A stretch of DNA of 45,228 nt from Desulfuromonadaceae bacterium (GTDB taxonomy: Bacteria > Desulfobacterota > Desulfuromonadia > Desulfuromonadales > Desulfuromonadaceae). The notes beneath the pieces are model-generated. The model ran no database searches. It had not been told where the DNA came from and was given only the letters and a program-made list of their open reading frames with translations. Positions 34,545-43,346 of the stretch are shown piece after piece. The DNA is taken from positions 1 through 45,228 of the forward strand of contig JAMOOS010000152.1 of NCBI GenBank assembly GCA_027065245.1. Reading direction: 5' to 3'. Each line of letters begins with the position of its first letter. The first letter of the stretch is position 1. Made by a program: the position numbers and the translations under genes.

Positions 34545-36767
34545 ATGACAGAAAAAAACAGCAACGACATTCCGGCTCTATCTCGCAACGCCCTCACCGT
34601 ACTGCAGCGCCGCTATCTAAGGCGCGATGAAAACGGCGCGGTTCTGGAAACTCCGGCCAACATGTTTCGCCGTGTGGCCAAAGCCATCGCCGCGGCAGAG
34701 GAAAAATTTACCGCCGGTGCAGACAGTACCCGACTGGAAGAGGAATTTTACGCCATGATGGCCGCGCTGGAATTTATGCCCAACTCCCCCACTCTAATGA
34801 ACGCCGGGCGCGAACTCGGCCAACTGTCGGCCTGTTTCGTCCTGCCGGTGGATGACTCCATGGAGAGCATCTTTGAGGCGATAAAAAACACCGCTCTCAT
34901 CCACAAAAGCGGCGGCGGCACCGGCTTCTCCTTCAGCCGTATCCGTCCGGCCAACGATGTAGTGCTGTCCACCAAGGGGGTTTCATCCGGGCCGTTATCA
35001 TTTATGAAGGTGTTTGACGCCGCCACCGAAACCATCAAGCAGGGCGGTACCCGGCGCGGCGCCAACATGGGCATTCTGCGCGTCGATCATCCAGACATCA
35101 TGGATTTCATCATGTGCAAGCGCGATCAGACCACTTTGAACAACTTCAACATCTCGGTGGGGCTGACAGAAGAGTTTATGCATGCCGTTGAGCACAACGA
35201 AGAGTACGACATCATCAATCCGCGTACCGGCGCGGTGTGCAACCGATTGGCAGCGGCCAAGGTTTTCGATCACATTGTCGATCTGGCCTGGAACAACGGC
35301 GAACCGGGCATCATCTTCCTCGACCGCATCAACCGCGACAACCCCACCCCCCATATCGGTGAGATAGAGAGCACCAACCCGTGCGGCGAGCAACCGCTGC
35401 TGCCGTACGAATCGTGCAACCTCGGCTCCATCAACCTGGCCACCATGGTGGCAGACGGTGAGATCGACTGGGACAAGCTGCGCCTTTGCGTTGAGCGGGC
35501 GGTGCGTTTTCTCGACAATGTCATCGAGGTAAACAACTATCCCATCGAGCAGATTCGCGAGATGTCGCTGGCCAACCGCAAAATCGGCCTGGGCATCATG
35601 GGCTGGGCCGATATGCTTATCATGCTGGGAATCTCCTACCGCGACGAGGAAGCCGCCGAGCTGGGTGCCAAGGTGATGAAATTCATCAACGACAGCGCCC
35701 ACGCCACCTCGCATAAACTGGCGCAGGAACGCGGCGCCTTCCCCAATTTTGCCGGCAGCCGCTACGATAGCGACGGCAGCGGGCCGATACGCAACGCCAC
35801 CTGCACCACCATCGCCCCCACCGGCACCATCTCCATCATCGCCAACTGCTCCAGCGGTATCGAACCGCTGTTTGCCGTTTCCTACGTTCGCCAGGTACTC
35901 GACGACGATATTCTGGTGGAGGTGAATCCGCTGTTCGAAAAGATCGCCCGCCAGCAGGGTTTTTACTCCGACGAGCTGATGAAACTCATCGCCGAAAAAG
36001 GCTCCATCCGCGACTTCGACCAGATTCCGGCGGAAATCCGGCGCATATTTGTCACCGCCCACGATATTACCCCGGCGGAGCACGTGCGCATGCAGGCGGC
36101 GTTTCAGCGCTACACCGACAACGCCGTCTCCAAAACAGTCAACTTCTGCAACAGCGCCAGCCGCGACGACGTGGCCGAGGTTTACCGCCTGGCCTACGAA
36201 AGCGGCTGCAAAGGGATCACCATCTATCGCGACGGCTCACGCGACCATCAGGTTTTGTCGGTAAAAAAAGATAACAACGGCACAGAGGAGATCAGCGTCC
36301 CGGCAGAAAGTGGCAAAAACAGCCGCAAACGGGATCGGCCCCGCACCCTTACCGGCGCCACCTATCAGATGGAAACCGGCTGCGGGCCACTATATGTCAC
36401 CATCAACGAAGATTCGCACGGCCTGTTTGAAGTGTTCACCACCATGGGCAAGGCCGGCGGCTGCGCCGCTTCCCAGTGCGAGGCTCTGGGACGGCTGGTA
36501 TCGCTATCGTGGCGCAGCGGCGTCCAGGCACGCCAGACGGTAAAACAACTGGTGGGAATCTCCTGCCACAAACCGGCCGGGTACGGTGCCAACCGCATCA
36601 CCTCCTGCGCCGACGCCCTGGCCAAGGCGATACTGTTGCACATGCAGGCAGAAAAAGAACCCACCGCCGGCGAGCTCAGCGGCGCCTGCCCCGAATGCGG
36701 CGGCCCGGTAGAACACGAAGGCGGCTGCAGCGTCTGCCACGCCTGCGGCTACTCTGAGTGTGCCTGA
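34545..36767 (+). CDS. nrdJ: Adenosylcobalamin-dependent (class II) ribonucleotide reductase
   Basis: This 740-residue class II reductase makes deoxyribonucleotides without oxygen and uses B12 to generate its radical. Visible motifs are NSPTLMNAGRELGQLSACFV with the first redox Cys, and HKSGGGTGFSFSRIRP. STNPCGEQPLLPYESCNLGS carries the Asn/Cys/Glu active-site trio, and ATCTTIAPTGTISIIANCSS binds phosphate. The C-terminus has a TSCPD domain (roughly residues 600-705) and the Cys-rich tail CPECGG...CSVCHACGYSEC, which should shuttle electrons or bind zinc. GGCAGGA lies just before the ATG. It is a single-gene unit between a NrdR-type promoter and a hairpin terminator. The class suits an anaerobe or facultative anaerobe. 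Confidence 0.95.
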   Translation: MTEKNSNDIPALSRNALTVLQRRYLRRDENGAVLETPANMFRRVAKAIAAAEEKFTAGADSTRLEEEFYAMMAALEFMPNSPTLMNAGRELGQLSACFVLPVDDSMESIFEAIKNTALIHKSGGGTGFSFSRIRPANDVVLSTKGVSSGPLSFMKVFDAATETIKQGGTRRGANMGILRVDHPDIMDFIMCKRDQTTLNNFNISVGLTEEFMHAVEHNEEYDIINPRTGAVCNRLAAAKVFDHIVDLAWNNGEPGIIFLDRINRDNPTPHIGEIESTNPCGEQPLLPYESCNLGSINLATMVADGEIDWDKLRLCVERAVRFLDNVIEVNNYPIEQIREMSLANRKIGLGIMGWADMLIMLGISYRDEEAAELGAKVMKFINDSAHATSHKLAQERGAFPNFAGSRYDSDGSGPIRNATCTTIAPTGTISIIANCSSGIEPLFAVSYVRQVLDDDILVEVNPLFEKIARQQGFYSDELMKLIAEKGSIRDFDQIPAEIRRIFVTAHDITPAEHVRMQAAFQRYTDNAVSKTVNFCNSASRDDVAEVYRLAYESGCKGITIYRDGSRDHQVLSVKKDNNGTEEISVPAESGKNSRKRDRPRTLTGATYQMETGCGPLYVTINEDSHGLFEVFTTMGKAGGCAASQCEALGRLVSLSWRSGVQARQTVKQLVGISCHKPAGYGANRITSCADALAKAILLHMQAEKEPTAGELSGACPECGGPVEHEGGCSVCHACGYSECA

Positions 36768-36790
36768 TCGATCCTCTGCCATTGTCAATT

Positions 36791-36828
36791 AACAGAGCCC
36801 CCGACTGAAAACGGTCGGGGGCTCTGTT
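36791..36828 (+). terminator. nrdJ terminator hairpin
   Basis: AACAGAGCCCCCGAC and GTCGGGGGCTCTGTT form a perfect 15-bp stem with an 8-nt loop, 24 nt after the nrdJ stop. The following T-run is poor (GTTGTCAT). Confidence 0.8.
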
Positions 36829-36833
36829 GTCAT

Positions 36834-36858
36834 GAGAGTGTCGGATTTTCCGTGAATC
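36834..36858 (+). repeat. Remnant of the dispersed repeat (copy C)
   Basis: GAGAGTGTCGGATTTTCCG and the bases after it resemble the terminal part of copies A and B (GGGAGTGTGTCGGACTTTACGGATC in copy A, read on its minus strand). About 20 of 25 positions agree by eye. The rest of the element is absent. Like the other copies it lies just past a gene's 3' end. Confidence 0.4.
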
Positions 36859-36878
36859 TGCAGCACGATAGTAGCAAA

Positions 36879-36913
36879 CAAAAAAGGCCTGATCATCTCT
36901 GATCAGGCCTTTG
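36879..36913. terminator. Terminator of tRNA-Gly(GCC)
   Basis: AAAGGCCTGATCA and TGATCAGGCCTTT form a perfect 13-bp stem with a 4-nt loop. On the minus strand it ends in T6, so it terminates the tRNA transcript; it may also stop plus-strand read-through from nrdJ. Confidence 0.9.
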
Positions 36914-36921
36914 ATATTTTA

Positions 36922-36996
<75 letters not shown>

Positions 36997-37010
36997 TCAG
37001 GACGGGGATA

Positions 37011-37040
37011 CTTTTACCAAAAACCCCGGGTGGAAGTCAA
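37011..37040 (-). promoter_or_regulatory. Promoter of tRNA-Gly(GCC)
   Basis: On the minus strand TTGACT (37035-37040) and TAAAAG (37011-37016) are 18 bp apart. The tRNA 5' end is 14 bp after the -10. The spacing and AT-rich upstream flank fit a tRNA promoter. Confidence 0.6.
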
Positions 37041-37136
37041 ACAAAAAAATCGTTTTTTTACAGATTTTTTTACCGCAACGCCAATAAGGCACCGCAGCGG
37101 TTAACATCAATAAAATCAAATGCATATCAGCGACAT

Positions 37137-37871
37137 TTACGGCAGATAGCGCAACGGATTTACCGCCTTTTTGTTTTTCCACACTTCAAAGTGAAGACGA
37201 CCGTAACGACGTCCCGGCGGCGTTCCGGCATGGGCTATCGCCTGGCCGCGTTTTACATATTGTCCGCGCTTGACAACCACCGCCCGATTATAGCCGTAAA
37301 CAGTGTATAGCGATGGGTTATGCTCGACGATAACCACATAGCCGTAGCCGGTAATGCCATTACCACTGAAAATAACCTTACCGGCAGCGGCACTGCGTAC
37401 AGTGGCACCGACCCGGGCGGCGATATCTATCCCCTTGTTCATGTTGCGATTGCCCAGGTTGAATTTTTTAACCACTTTGCCCCGCAACGGCCAGCGAAAA
37501 TATCCTTTGGCCACTTTGACCGGCTTGCGTTTGTGCGCCGGAGACTTTTTGCGCCGGGGCGGGCGTTTTTTTACCTGGCGGTGAGAGATACGGCGCTTTG
37601 TTGTAACGGCTGATTTTTGCCGCCGGGCTGGGGGGACAACAGAGACGGTACGGGTGCGAGCGACTCCAGGAATATACAACTTCTGGCCAACTTTTATAGC
37701 CGCCGGATTACGGATATGATTGACAGCCGCTACCCGACTGACCGGCACCCGGTAGGTTTTACAAATGCGGTACAGTGTCTGTCCGGGCTGGACAACGTGA
37801 TATACCCCCGACGACGCACAGCCCCCGGTCAACACCACTATTATCACCAGCATCAGACAGAACAGGCGCAT
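37137..37871 (-). CDS. nlpD: NlpD-like lipoprotein: LysM plus degenerate LytM/M23 domain
   Basis: This is a 244-residue envelope lipoprotein. MRLFCLMLVIIVVLTGGC is a lipoprotein signal with lipobox LTGGC. A LysM peptidoglycan-binding domain follows (YHVVQPGQTLYRICKTY...LYIPG), then a very basic Lys/Arg-rich linker, and a C-terminal LytM/M23 fold from YFRWPLRG to VNPLRYLP. Zinc ligands of active M23 enzymes are missing: NKGIDIAA has Asn where His is expected, and the HxH pair is replaced by YGYN. It should therefore activate amidases rather than cut peptidoglycan, as NlpD and EnvC do. The ATG at 37871 has AAGG 6 nt upstream; an in-frame TTG two codons earlier is less likely. Pcm-NlpD adjacency is common in proteobacteria, but no rpoS follows here. 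Confidence 0.88.
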   Translation of the reverse strand: MRLFCLMLVIIVVLTGGCASSGVYHVVQPGQTLYRICKTYRVPVSRVAAVNHIRNPAAIKVGQKLYIPGVARTRTVSVVPPARRQKSAVTTKRRISHRQVKKRPPRRKKSPAHKRKPVKVAKGYFRWPLRGKVVKKFNLGNRNMNKGIDIAARVGATVRSAAAGKVIFSGNGITGYGYVVIVEHNPSLYTVYGYNRAVVVKRGQYVKRGQAIAHAGTPPGRRYGRLHFEVWKNKKAVNPLRYLP

Positions 37872-37904
37872 CGGCAACCTTCAGTTATAACTTGCGTTAT
37901 TTAA

Positions 37905-38558
37905 CTACGTTCCATCTCCACGCCAGCCCCGCGCCCCTATTAGTGGAACAAATCGGCAGGCGAGAAGATCGGTTTCATTGTACTGGCCATGAGCACTGCA
38001 TTCTACCAGCTTAAGTGTCTGCCGTTCACCGCTGCCAACGGGTATCACCAGGCGACCGCCAACATCGAGTTGAGTCAGATAGTCCTGCGGCACCTCCGGC
38101 GCCCCGGCGGTAACGATAATGGCGTCAAACGGCGCCTGGTCTTTCCAGCCAAGGCTGCCATCGTCAACACGAATATGCACATTGGAGCAGTTGATACTGT
38201 CTAAAATCCGTCGCGCCCGTCTGGCCAGGGTGGCAATACGCTCAACGCTGTAGACCTGACCGGCCAGTTGCGCCAGTACCGCCGCCTGATAGCCGGAACC
38301 GGTGCCGACTTCAAGCACCCGATCGCCGCGCTGCAGGCGTAGCGCCGCCGTCATTACCGCAACGATATATGGTTGTGAAATAGTCTGCTTTTCGCCTATG
38401 GGCAAAGCGTAATCGGTATAAGCCTGAGACTGGAGTGCTTCCTCGACAAACAGGTGACGCGGCACTTGCTCCATAACCCGTATAACCGCCTCATCATCGA
38501 CTCCACGCGCGACAATATGCCTGGAAACCATGCGGCGGCGGGCTATAGAATAATCCAT
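37905..38558 (-). CDS. pcm: Protein-L-isoaspartate O-methyltransferase
   Basis: This SAM-dependent methyltransferase of about 217 residues repairs isoaspartyl damage in proteins. Motifs: the opening RRRMVSRHI, ALPIGEKQTISQPYIVAVMT, VLEVGTGSGYQAAVLAQLAG (SAM motif I), VYSVERIATLARRA, and PFDAIIVTAGAPEVP. It ends RFVPLIGARGW, normal for the family. I chose the ATG at 38558 (MDYSIARRR); a GTG three codons upstream is possible. It is 12 nt after the merR gene and 33 nt before nlpD. Confidence 0.93.
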   Translation of the reverse strand: MDYSIARRRMVSRHIVARGVDDEAVIRVMEQVPRHLFVEEALQSQAYTDYALPIGEKQTISQPYIVAVMTAALRLQRGDRVLEVGTGSGYQAAVLAQLAGQVYSVERIATLARRARRILDSINCSNVHIRVDDGSLGWKDQAPFDAIIVTAGAPEVPQDYLTQLDVGGRLVIPVGSGERQTLKLVECSAHGQYNETDLLACRFVPLIGARGWRGDGT

Positions 38559-38570
38559 ATTATCCACACA

Positions 38571-38918
38571 TTAAGGTTGACCGGAAAGAAAATTGCGCAG
38601 GCGACGGATATCGCTTCTAAGCTCCAACAGCAGCGCTCTATCGTTTCTGCTGTCGGCGGCAGCGGCCTGCTTTTTGGCGTCGCGCAGAGCTTTACGCGCT
38701 CCGGCAATGGTAAATCCCTGGTTATACAGCAGGTCTTTTATAAGCAGCACCAGCTCAATATCCTTTTTCTGATACTGGCGCTGCTTTGAACGACCTTTTT
38801 GCGGTGTAAACGCCCCGAACTCGCTCTCCCAATAACGCAACACGTGCGGCTTTACCCCGGTAATGGCGGCCACCTCACCGATTTTGAAGTAGAACTTATC
38901 CGGGATTTCCACATCCAT
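38571..38918 (-). CDS. MerR-family transcriptional regulator
   Basis: This 115-residue protein has FKIGEVAAITGVKPHVLRYW at the N-terminus, the winged-helix DNA-binding motif of MerR proteins, followed by FTPQKGRSKQRQYQKKDIEL. A short helical dimerisation tail follows, and there is no effector domain or sensor Cys cluster. Placement directly after ihfA is conserved in Geobacter-like genomes as I recall. The regulated genes are unknown. Confidence 0.88.
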   Translation of the reverse strand: MDVEIPDKFYFKIGEVAAITGVKPHVLRYWESEFGAFTPQKGRSKQRQYQKKDIELVLLIKDLLYNQGFTIAGARKALRDAKKQAAAADSRNDRALLLELRSDIRRLRNFLSGQP

Positions 38919-38947
38919 ATCCGTTACCGCGCGAGTGGTTACAGACG

Positions 38948-39229
38948 CTATCTCTCCCCGTTAATAGCCGATTTGAGCACCTGACTGGGCTTGAAGGTAA
39001 GAATCTTGCGGGAACTGATCTCTATCTCTTCTCCAGTCTGCGGATTGCGCCCGCGCCGACTGGCTTTGTGCTTGACGACAAAATTACCGAACCCGGCAAT
39101 CTTGATTTTTTCGCCCTGCTCAAGCGACTGCTTGATCAGTTCGAACACGCCTTCTACAATTTCGGCGGATTCTTTTTTGGAAAATCCTGTTTTAAGATAT
39201 ACGTTTTCTACAAGATCCGCCTTTGTCAT
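38948..39229 (-). CDS. ihfA: Integration host factor subunit alpha
   Basis: This 93-residue HU/IHF-fold protein has MTKADLVENVYLKTGFSKKE, GEKIKIAGFGNFVVKHKASR and GRNPQTGEEIEI, the minor-groove arm with its intercalating Pro. It bends DNA as a heterodimer with IhfB, which is not in the window. GGGAGG precedes the ATG by 6 nt. The pheT-ihfA order matches E. coli. The gap to pheT is 84 nt and AT-rich and may contain its own promoter. A near-consensus IHF site (AATCAA-N4-ATA at 39260-39272, minus strand) suggests autoregulation, but weakly. Confidence 0.92.
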   Translation of the reverse strand: MTKADLVENVYLKTGFSKKESAEIVEGVFELIKQSLEQGEKIKIAGFGNFVVKHKASRRGRNPQTGEEIEISSRKILTFKPSQVLKSAINGER

Positions 39230-39313
39230 ATTGCCTCCCTGACATATATATTAGCGCAATATCGCATTGATTTTTAAAGGTTTTATATCACAGCCCTTTT
39301 TTGCTCGCAACAG

Positions 39314-41719
39314 CTATCTAATTTCACCGCCCAATTTTTTGCCCAGAGCCTTGATGATTTTAGCATGCATGGCATTAATTTCTTCATCAGTTAGAGTCTT
39401 GTCCAGTGAGCGATAGCGCACCCGCACTGCAATACTTTTTTTGCCGACGGGAATCCCTTTGCCGCTATACAAGTCGAACAGGGTAACATCTTCCAGATTT
39501 TTGATCTTTACCTTGCGAATCACCTCCAGCACCTGTTGGGCGTGAATCTTGTCATCAAACAGCAAGGCGCTGTCACGATAACAATCAGGAAAACGGGAGA
39601 TGGGGCTGAAGGTCTTGGTGCCCAGTTCGCCACGGCGCAGCGCCTCTACATCCAGTTCCAGAAGGTAGACCGGCTGGTCGATATCGTAGTTTTCCTGCAC
39701 CGCTGGATGCAGCTCGCCCATTACCCCGGCCAACTGTTTGCCCAGATAGATACGGCACGATTTACCTGGATGGAGATACCCTTCACCGGCGTCAGCCTCG
39801 CAGCGCAACTCGCACAGATGCAACTGTTCGCAGACACTTTCCAGCGCCCCTTTGAGATCAAAAAAGTCAACGGGTGAGCTATCCTGCGCCCAGCCCTCAC
39901 TCTCGCGCCGTCCGCTTACCGCGGCGCACAGATGCAGCGACTCCTCCGGCAACACTCCCTGCGTTACTTTAAATACCGGGCGCAACTCAAACAGACGCAG
40001 ATCAAAGCTGCGATAGGCGTGATTGCGCGCCACCGTTTCCAGCATGCTCGGCACCAGGGTGGTACGCATTACCGACTGCTCTTCGGTGAGGGGGTTAAGT
40101 ATTTTGACATTGCTGCGGCGCGGATCGTCCTGCGCCAGGGCGATTTTATCCCACGCCGTCGGCGAGATAAACGAATAGTTGATAATCTCACGGAACCCCT
40201 GCCCCACCATGCCGTCACGCAGGGCGCGGGCAAACAGCTGCGCTTCATCCTTTATCCGCCGCACCACCCGGCTTACCGGCATGGTCACGGCGATATTGTC
40301 GTAACCGTTAAGACGGGCGATCTCCTCAATCAGATCGACTTCGCGCTCCAGATCGTGGCGTGCCATGGGGATAACAGCGGTCAGAGTATCATCAGCAACG
40401 CTGTCTACCTGCACATCTATCCCCTCCAGCAGCTGCGCCATCTGCACAGCGCTCAGGTCAAGCCCCAGCAGCGCATTGCAGTTATCCCGCCGCATGGTTA
40501 TCTGCCGCCGCGGCAGCGGTTCAGGGTAGACATCAATAGTACCGGCGGCCACTTCACCGCCAGCCAACTGCTGAATCAGCGCCGTGGCGCGCTGCAGTGC
40601 CTGCGGCACCATATCCACATCGGCACCGCGCTCAAAACGGTGAGATGCTTCACTGTGAATACCCAGGCGCTTGCTGGTACGGCGAATGGTAACGGGATCG
40701 AAGTAGGCACTTTCCAGCAGAATATCAACAGTATCGTCCTGTACTTCGGAATTCTCTCCCCCCATGATACCGGCCAGCGCCACCGGCCCTTCGGCATCGC
40801 AGATAACCACATCAGCAGCGGCCAGTTTGCGCACTTGCCCATCGAGAGTGGTGAACTCACTGCCGTCAACCGCACGTTTAACGACAATGCGGCCACCGCG
40901 CAGCCGATTGAAATCAAAGGCATGCAGCGGATGACCCAGCTCCATGAGCAAAAAGTTGGTAACGTCGACTACGTTGTTGATGGAACGCAGCCCCAGCGAC
41001 TCCAGCCGCCGCACCAACCACTCGGGCGACGCGGCAATCTTGACACCCTTGATGAGGCGCGCCATGTAACGCGGGCAGCCGTCGCGATCTTCAATGGTTA
41101 CCGATGTTTGCGTATCTACTGCCACACCACCTTCACTCACGGGCGGGTTCTGCGGCATACGCACCTTGCTGCCGACAATGGCGCCAACTTCACGAGCGAT
41201 ACCCACCACGCTCAGGCAGTCGGCACGGTTAGGGGTAAGACCGATCTCGTAGCGCACGTCTTTTAGCCCCAGCGCCTCAAACACCGGCATTCCCAGGGAC
41301 AGCCCAGTCGGCAGAATCATGATGCCGTCCGACTCTTCCGCCAGCCCCAACTCCACCTCGGAACACAGCATGCCGCGCGACTGTTCGCCGCGAATTTTCG
41401 ACTTTTTGATCTTGAAATCACCCGGCAGCACCGAACCGACCTGCGCCAGCGCCACCAGATCACCGCTTTTATGATTTTTAGCACCGCACACCACCTGGAT
41501 AACTTCGCCGCCGGTGTTGACCTGACAGACGGTGAGACGATCGGCACCGGGATGGGGTTCGACACTCTCAAGGCGGGCGACAATAACAGAATCAAGCCCG
41601 CCGCCGAGTTCTTCCATGTAGTCAACTTCCAGACCGGCCATGGTTAAACGGTGGGAAAGTTGCTGCGGCGTCAAATCAAAGTCGACATATTCCTTCAACC
41701 AGTTGTAGGTTACAATCAT
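39314..41719 (-). CDS. pheT: Phenylalanine--tRNA ligase beta subunit
   Basis: This 801-residue PheT forms the alpha2-beta2 synthetase with PheS. It starts MIVTYNWLKEYVDFDLTPQQL. An EMAP-type tRNA-binding domain lies near residues 40-150 (CQVNTGGEVIQVVCGAKN). The B3/B4 editing domain contains TNFLLMELGHPLHAFD and GIMGGENSEV. A B5 domain and a catalytic-like core follow, and an FDX-ACB anticodon domain ends the chain (ISRFPDCYRDSALLFDD). Full length. GGAAC precedes the ATG. It is 70 nt after pheS. Confidence 0.96.
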   Translation of the reverse strand: MIVTYNWLKEYVDFDLTPQQLSHRLTMAGLEVDYMEELGGGLDSVIVARLESVEPHPGADRLTVCQVNTGGEVIQVVCGAKNHKSGDLVALAQVGSVLPGDFKIKKSKIRGEQSRGMLCSEVELGLAEESDGIMILPTGLSLGMPVFEALGLKDVRYEIGLTPNRADCLSVVGIAREVGAIVGSKVRMPQNPPVSEGGVAVDTQTSVTIEDRDGCPRYMARLIKGVKIAASPEWLVRRLESLGLRSINNVVDVTNFLLMELGHPLHAFDFNRLRGGRIVVKRAVDGSEFTTLDGQVRKLAAADVVICDAEGPVALAGIMGGENSEVQDDTVDILLESAYFDPVTIRRTSKRLGIHSEASHRFERGADVDMVPQALQRATALIQQLAGGEVAAGTIDVYPEPLPRRQITMRRDNCNALLGLDLSAVQMAQLLEGIDVQVDSVADDTLTAVIPMARHDLEREVDLIEEIARLNGYDNIAVTMPVSRVVRRIKDEAQLFARALRDGMVGQGFREIINYSFISPTAWDKIALAQDDPRRSNVKILNPLTEEQSVMRTTLVPSMLETVARNHAYRSFDLRLFELRPVFKVTQGVLPEESLHLCAAVSGRRESEGWAQDSSPVDFFDLKGALESVCEQLHLCELRCEADAGEGYLHPGKSCRIYLGKQLAGVMGELHPAVQENYDIDQPVYLLELDVEALRRGELGTKTFSPISRFPDCYRDSALLFDDKIHAQQVLEVIRKVKIKNLEDVTLFDLYSGKGIPVGKKSIAVRVRYRSLDKTLTDEEINAMHAKIIKALGKKLGGEIR

Positions 41720-41789
41720 TACTGTTGTTCCTTATATGTTGCGCGGCGCTATATGCAGCCGCCATAGCAGTTAGGTTGGGCGGTATCGA

Positions 41790-42812
41790 TTAAAACTGGC
41801 GCAAGAAGCGGACATCGTTCTCAAAGAACAGACGCAAATCGTTGACACCGTACTTGAGCATGGCAATACGCTCCAAGCCCATACCAAAGGCGAAGCCACT
41901 GTATTTACTGCTGTCGTACTCCACCGATTTAAACACTTCCGGGTCGATCATACCACTGCCAAGAATCTCCAGCCAGCCGGAGTTCTTACACACCCGGCAG
42001 CCCTTGCCACCACAGATAACACACTGGATATCCACCTCGGCGCTCGGCTCGGTAAACGGAAAAAACGACGGTCGGAAGCGCACCGCCACTTTGGTGCCAA
42101 AACATTCGTGGATAAAGGTGGTAAGAATCCCCTTCAAATCGCCGAAGGTGATGTTTTCATCCACCATGAAACCCTCTATCTGATGAAACATGGGGCTGTG
42201 AGTAATGTCGGAATCACGCCGGTAAACAGTGCCTGGAGCGATAATGCGCAGCGGCGGCCGGTGCTTGAGCATGGTGCGAATCTGCACCGGTGAGGTGTGG
42301 GTGCGCAGCACTACGTCGTCGTTGATGTAGAAGGTATCCTGCATGTCACGCGCCGGGTGGTCCCTAGGGATATTAAGTGCCTCAAAATTGTAGAAATCCT
42401 GCTCTACTTCCGGGCCTTCAGCGACACAGAATCCCAATGCCGAAAAAATATCTATCAGCTCTTCGGTGATAAGGGTAACCGGATGCTTACTGCCGCTGAC
42501 GCCACGCCGTCCCGGTAGAGTCACGTCAATCGACTCGTGCTCCAGACGGCGGCTGAGCTCCTGCTGTTTAACCCGCTGCAGGTGCTGATCAAACAGCTGA
42601 CCAAGTTGCTCCTTCACCCGATTGGCCAACGCACCAATGGTCGGCCGCTCGTCACTGCTCAAAGCGCCCATCCCCTTCATGATGGTGGTCAACTGCCCTT
42701 TCTTCCCCAAATAGCGTACCCTGATTTCCTGCAGTGCCGCCTCATCTGCAACTTCGGTAACCGCCGCTTTGGCGGCAGCTAACATCTCTTCCAGTTTCTG
42801 TTTCATATCCAC
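41790..42812 (-). CDS. pheS: Phenylalanine--tRNA ligase alpha subunit
   Basis: This ~340-residue PheS charges tRNA-Phe. The N-terminal coiled coil contains RVRYLGKKGQLTTIMKGMG. The catalytic core has HPARDMQDTFYIND, LRTHTSPVQIRTM, GTVYRRDSDITHSPMFHQIE, RFRPSFFPFTEPSAEVDI and FGMGLERIAMLKYG. A four-Cys motif, CVICGGKGCRVCKNSGWLE, is present, as in many bacterial PheS. The GTG at 42812 has GGGAG 8 nt upstream; the ATG two codons later (42806) is the alternative. It is separated from rplT by a hairpin terminator. Confidence 0.95.
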   Translation of the reverse strand: MDMKQKLEEMLAAAKAAVTEVADEAALQEIRVRYLGKKGQLTTIMKGMGALSSDERPTIGALANRVKEQLGQLFDQHLQRVKQQELSRRLEHESIDVTLPGRRGVSGSKHPVTLITEELIDIFSALGFCVAEGPEVEQDFYNFEALNIPRDHPARDMQDTFYINDDVVLRTHTSPVQIRTMLKHRPPLRIIAPGTVYRRDSDITHSPMFHQIEGFMVDENITFGDLKGILTTFIHECFGTKVAVRFRPSFFPFTEPSAEVDIQCVICGGKGCRVCKNSGWLEILGSGMIDPEVFKSVEYDSSKYSGFAFGMGLERIAMLKYGVNDLRLFFENDVRFLRQF

Positions 42813-42900
42813 GTCAAATGCTCCCGGCAACCGCAACGTCTGCACAAGTCCAGCACCGGTTTATTAACCGGCCAGGCAACTGCCACGGGCTATAACCAAA

Positions 42901-42926
42901 TAATGGAAGCCCGCAGGCTTCCATTA
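42901..42926 (-). promoter_or_regulatory. Perfect hairpin in the pheS leader
   Basis: TAATGGAAGCC and GGCTTCCATTA form an 11-bp perfect stem with a TGCG loop on the transcribed strand. It lies between the rplT terminator and pheS, with no U-run, so it is not itself a terminator. A further small stem (CCGGTT/AACCGG) follows near 42857-42872. Confidence 0.5.
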
Positions 42927-42937
42927 GCTGTCTTTAC

Positions 42938-42971
42938 AAAAAAGAGACAACCGCTCAGCGCAGTTGTCTCT
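42938..42971 (-). terminator. Intrinsic terminator between rplT and pheS
   Basis: AGAGACAAC and GTTGTCTCT pair on the minus strand and are followed by T6. It is in the middle of an otherwise continuous translation operon, so it should reduce, or conditionally control, read-through into pheST. Confidence 0.85.
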
Positions 42972-42989
42972 CGTTAGTTTTTCTGTGTA

Positions 42990-43346
42990 TTACTGCAACT
43001 GGGCTTTGGCTTTTTCTACCACGACACCAAATGCCTCCGGGTCGCTGACAGCAATCTGCGCCAGAATCTTGCGATCCAGGGCAATATCGGCCTGCTTCAG
43101 ACCGTACACCAGACGGCTGTAGCTAAGACCATTAAGGCGCGCTGCCGCATTGATACGCGCAATCCACAACGCACGAAAATCACGTTTTTTAACCCGACGG
43201 TCGCGGTAGGCGTAATTAAGGGCCCGATCGACGGCTTCGGTAGCACTGCGAAACAACTTGCTGCGCGCACCGCGATAGCCTTTGGCCAGTTTAAGAACCT
43301 TGTTACGTCTACGTCTCGCTTTGAAACCTCTCTTAACTCTCGGCAT
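42990..43346 (-). CDS. rplT: 50S ribosomal protein L20
   Basis: This 118-residue basic protein has the L20 pattern: MPRVKRGFKARRRRNKVLKL, AKGYRGARSKLFRSATEAV, DRRVKKRDFRALWIARINAA and LNGLSYSRLVYGLK. It binds 23S rRNA early in 50S assembly and in many bacteria represses rpmI-rplT translation. GGAG lies before the ATG. Confidence 0.97.
   Translation of the reverse strand: MPRVKRGFKARRRRNKVLKLAKGYRGARSKLFRSATEAVDRALNYAYRDRRVKKRDFRALWIARINAAARLNGLSYSRLVYGLKQADIALDRKILAQIAVSDPEAFGVVVEKAKAQLQ

Noticed and set aside
42814..42924. 36-codon frame before pheS as an attenuation leader peptide
   Set aside because: It has only one Phe codon, no clear Shine-Dalgarno and starts inside a hairpin, so it does not fit Phe-codon attenuation.
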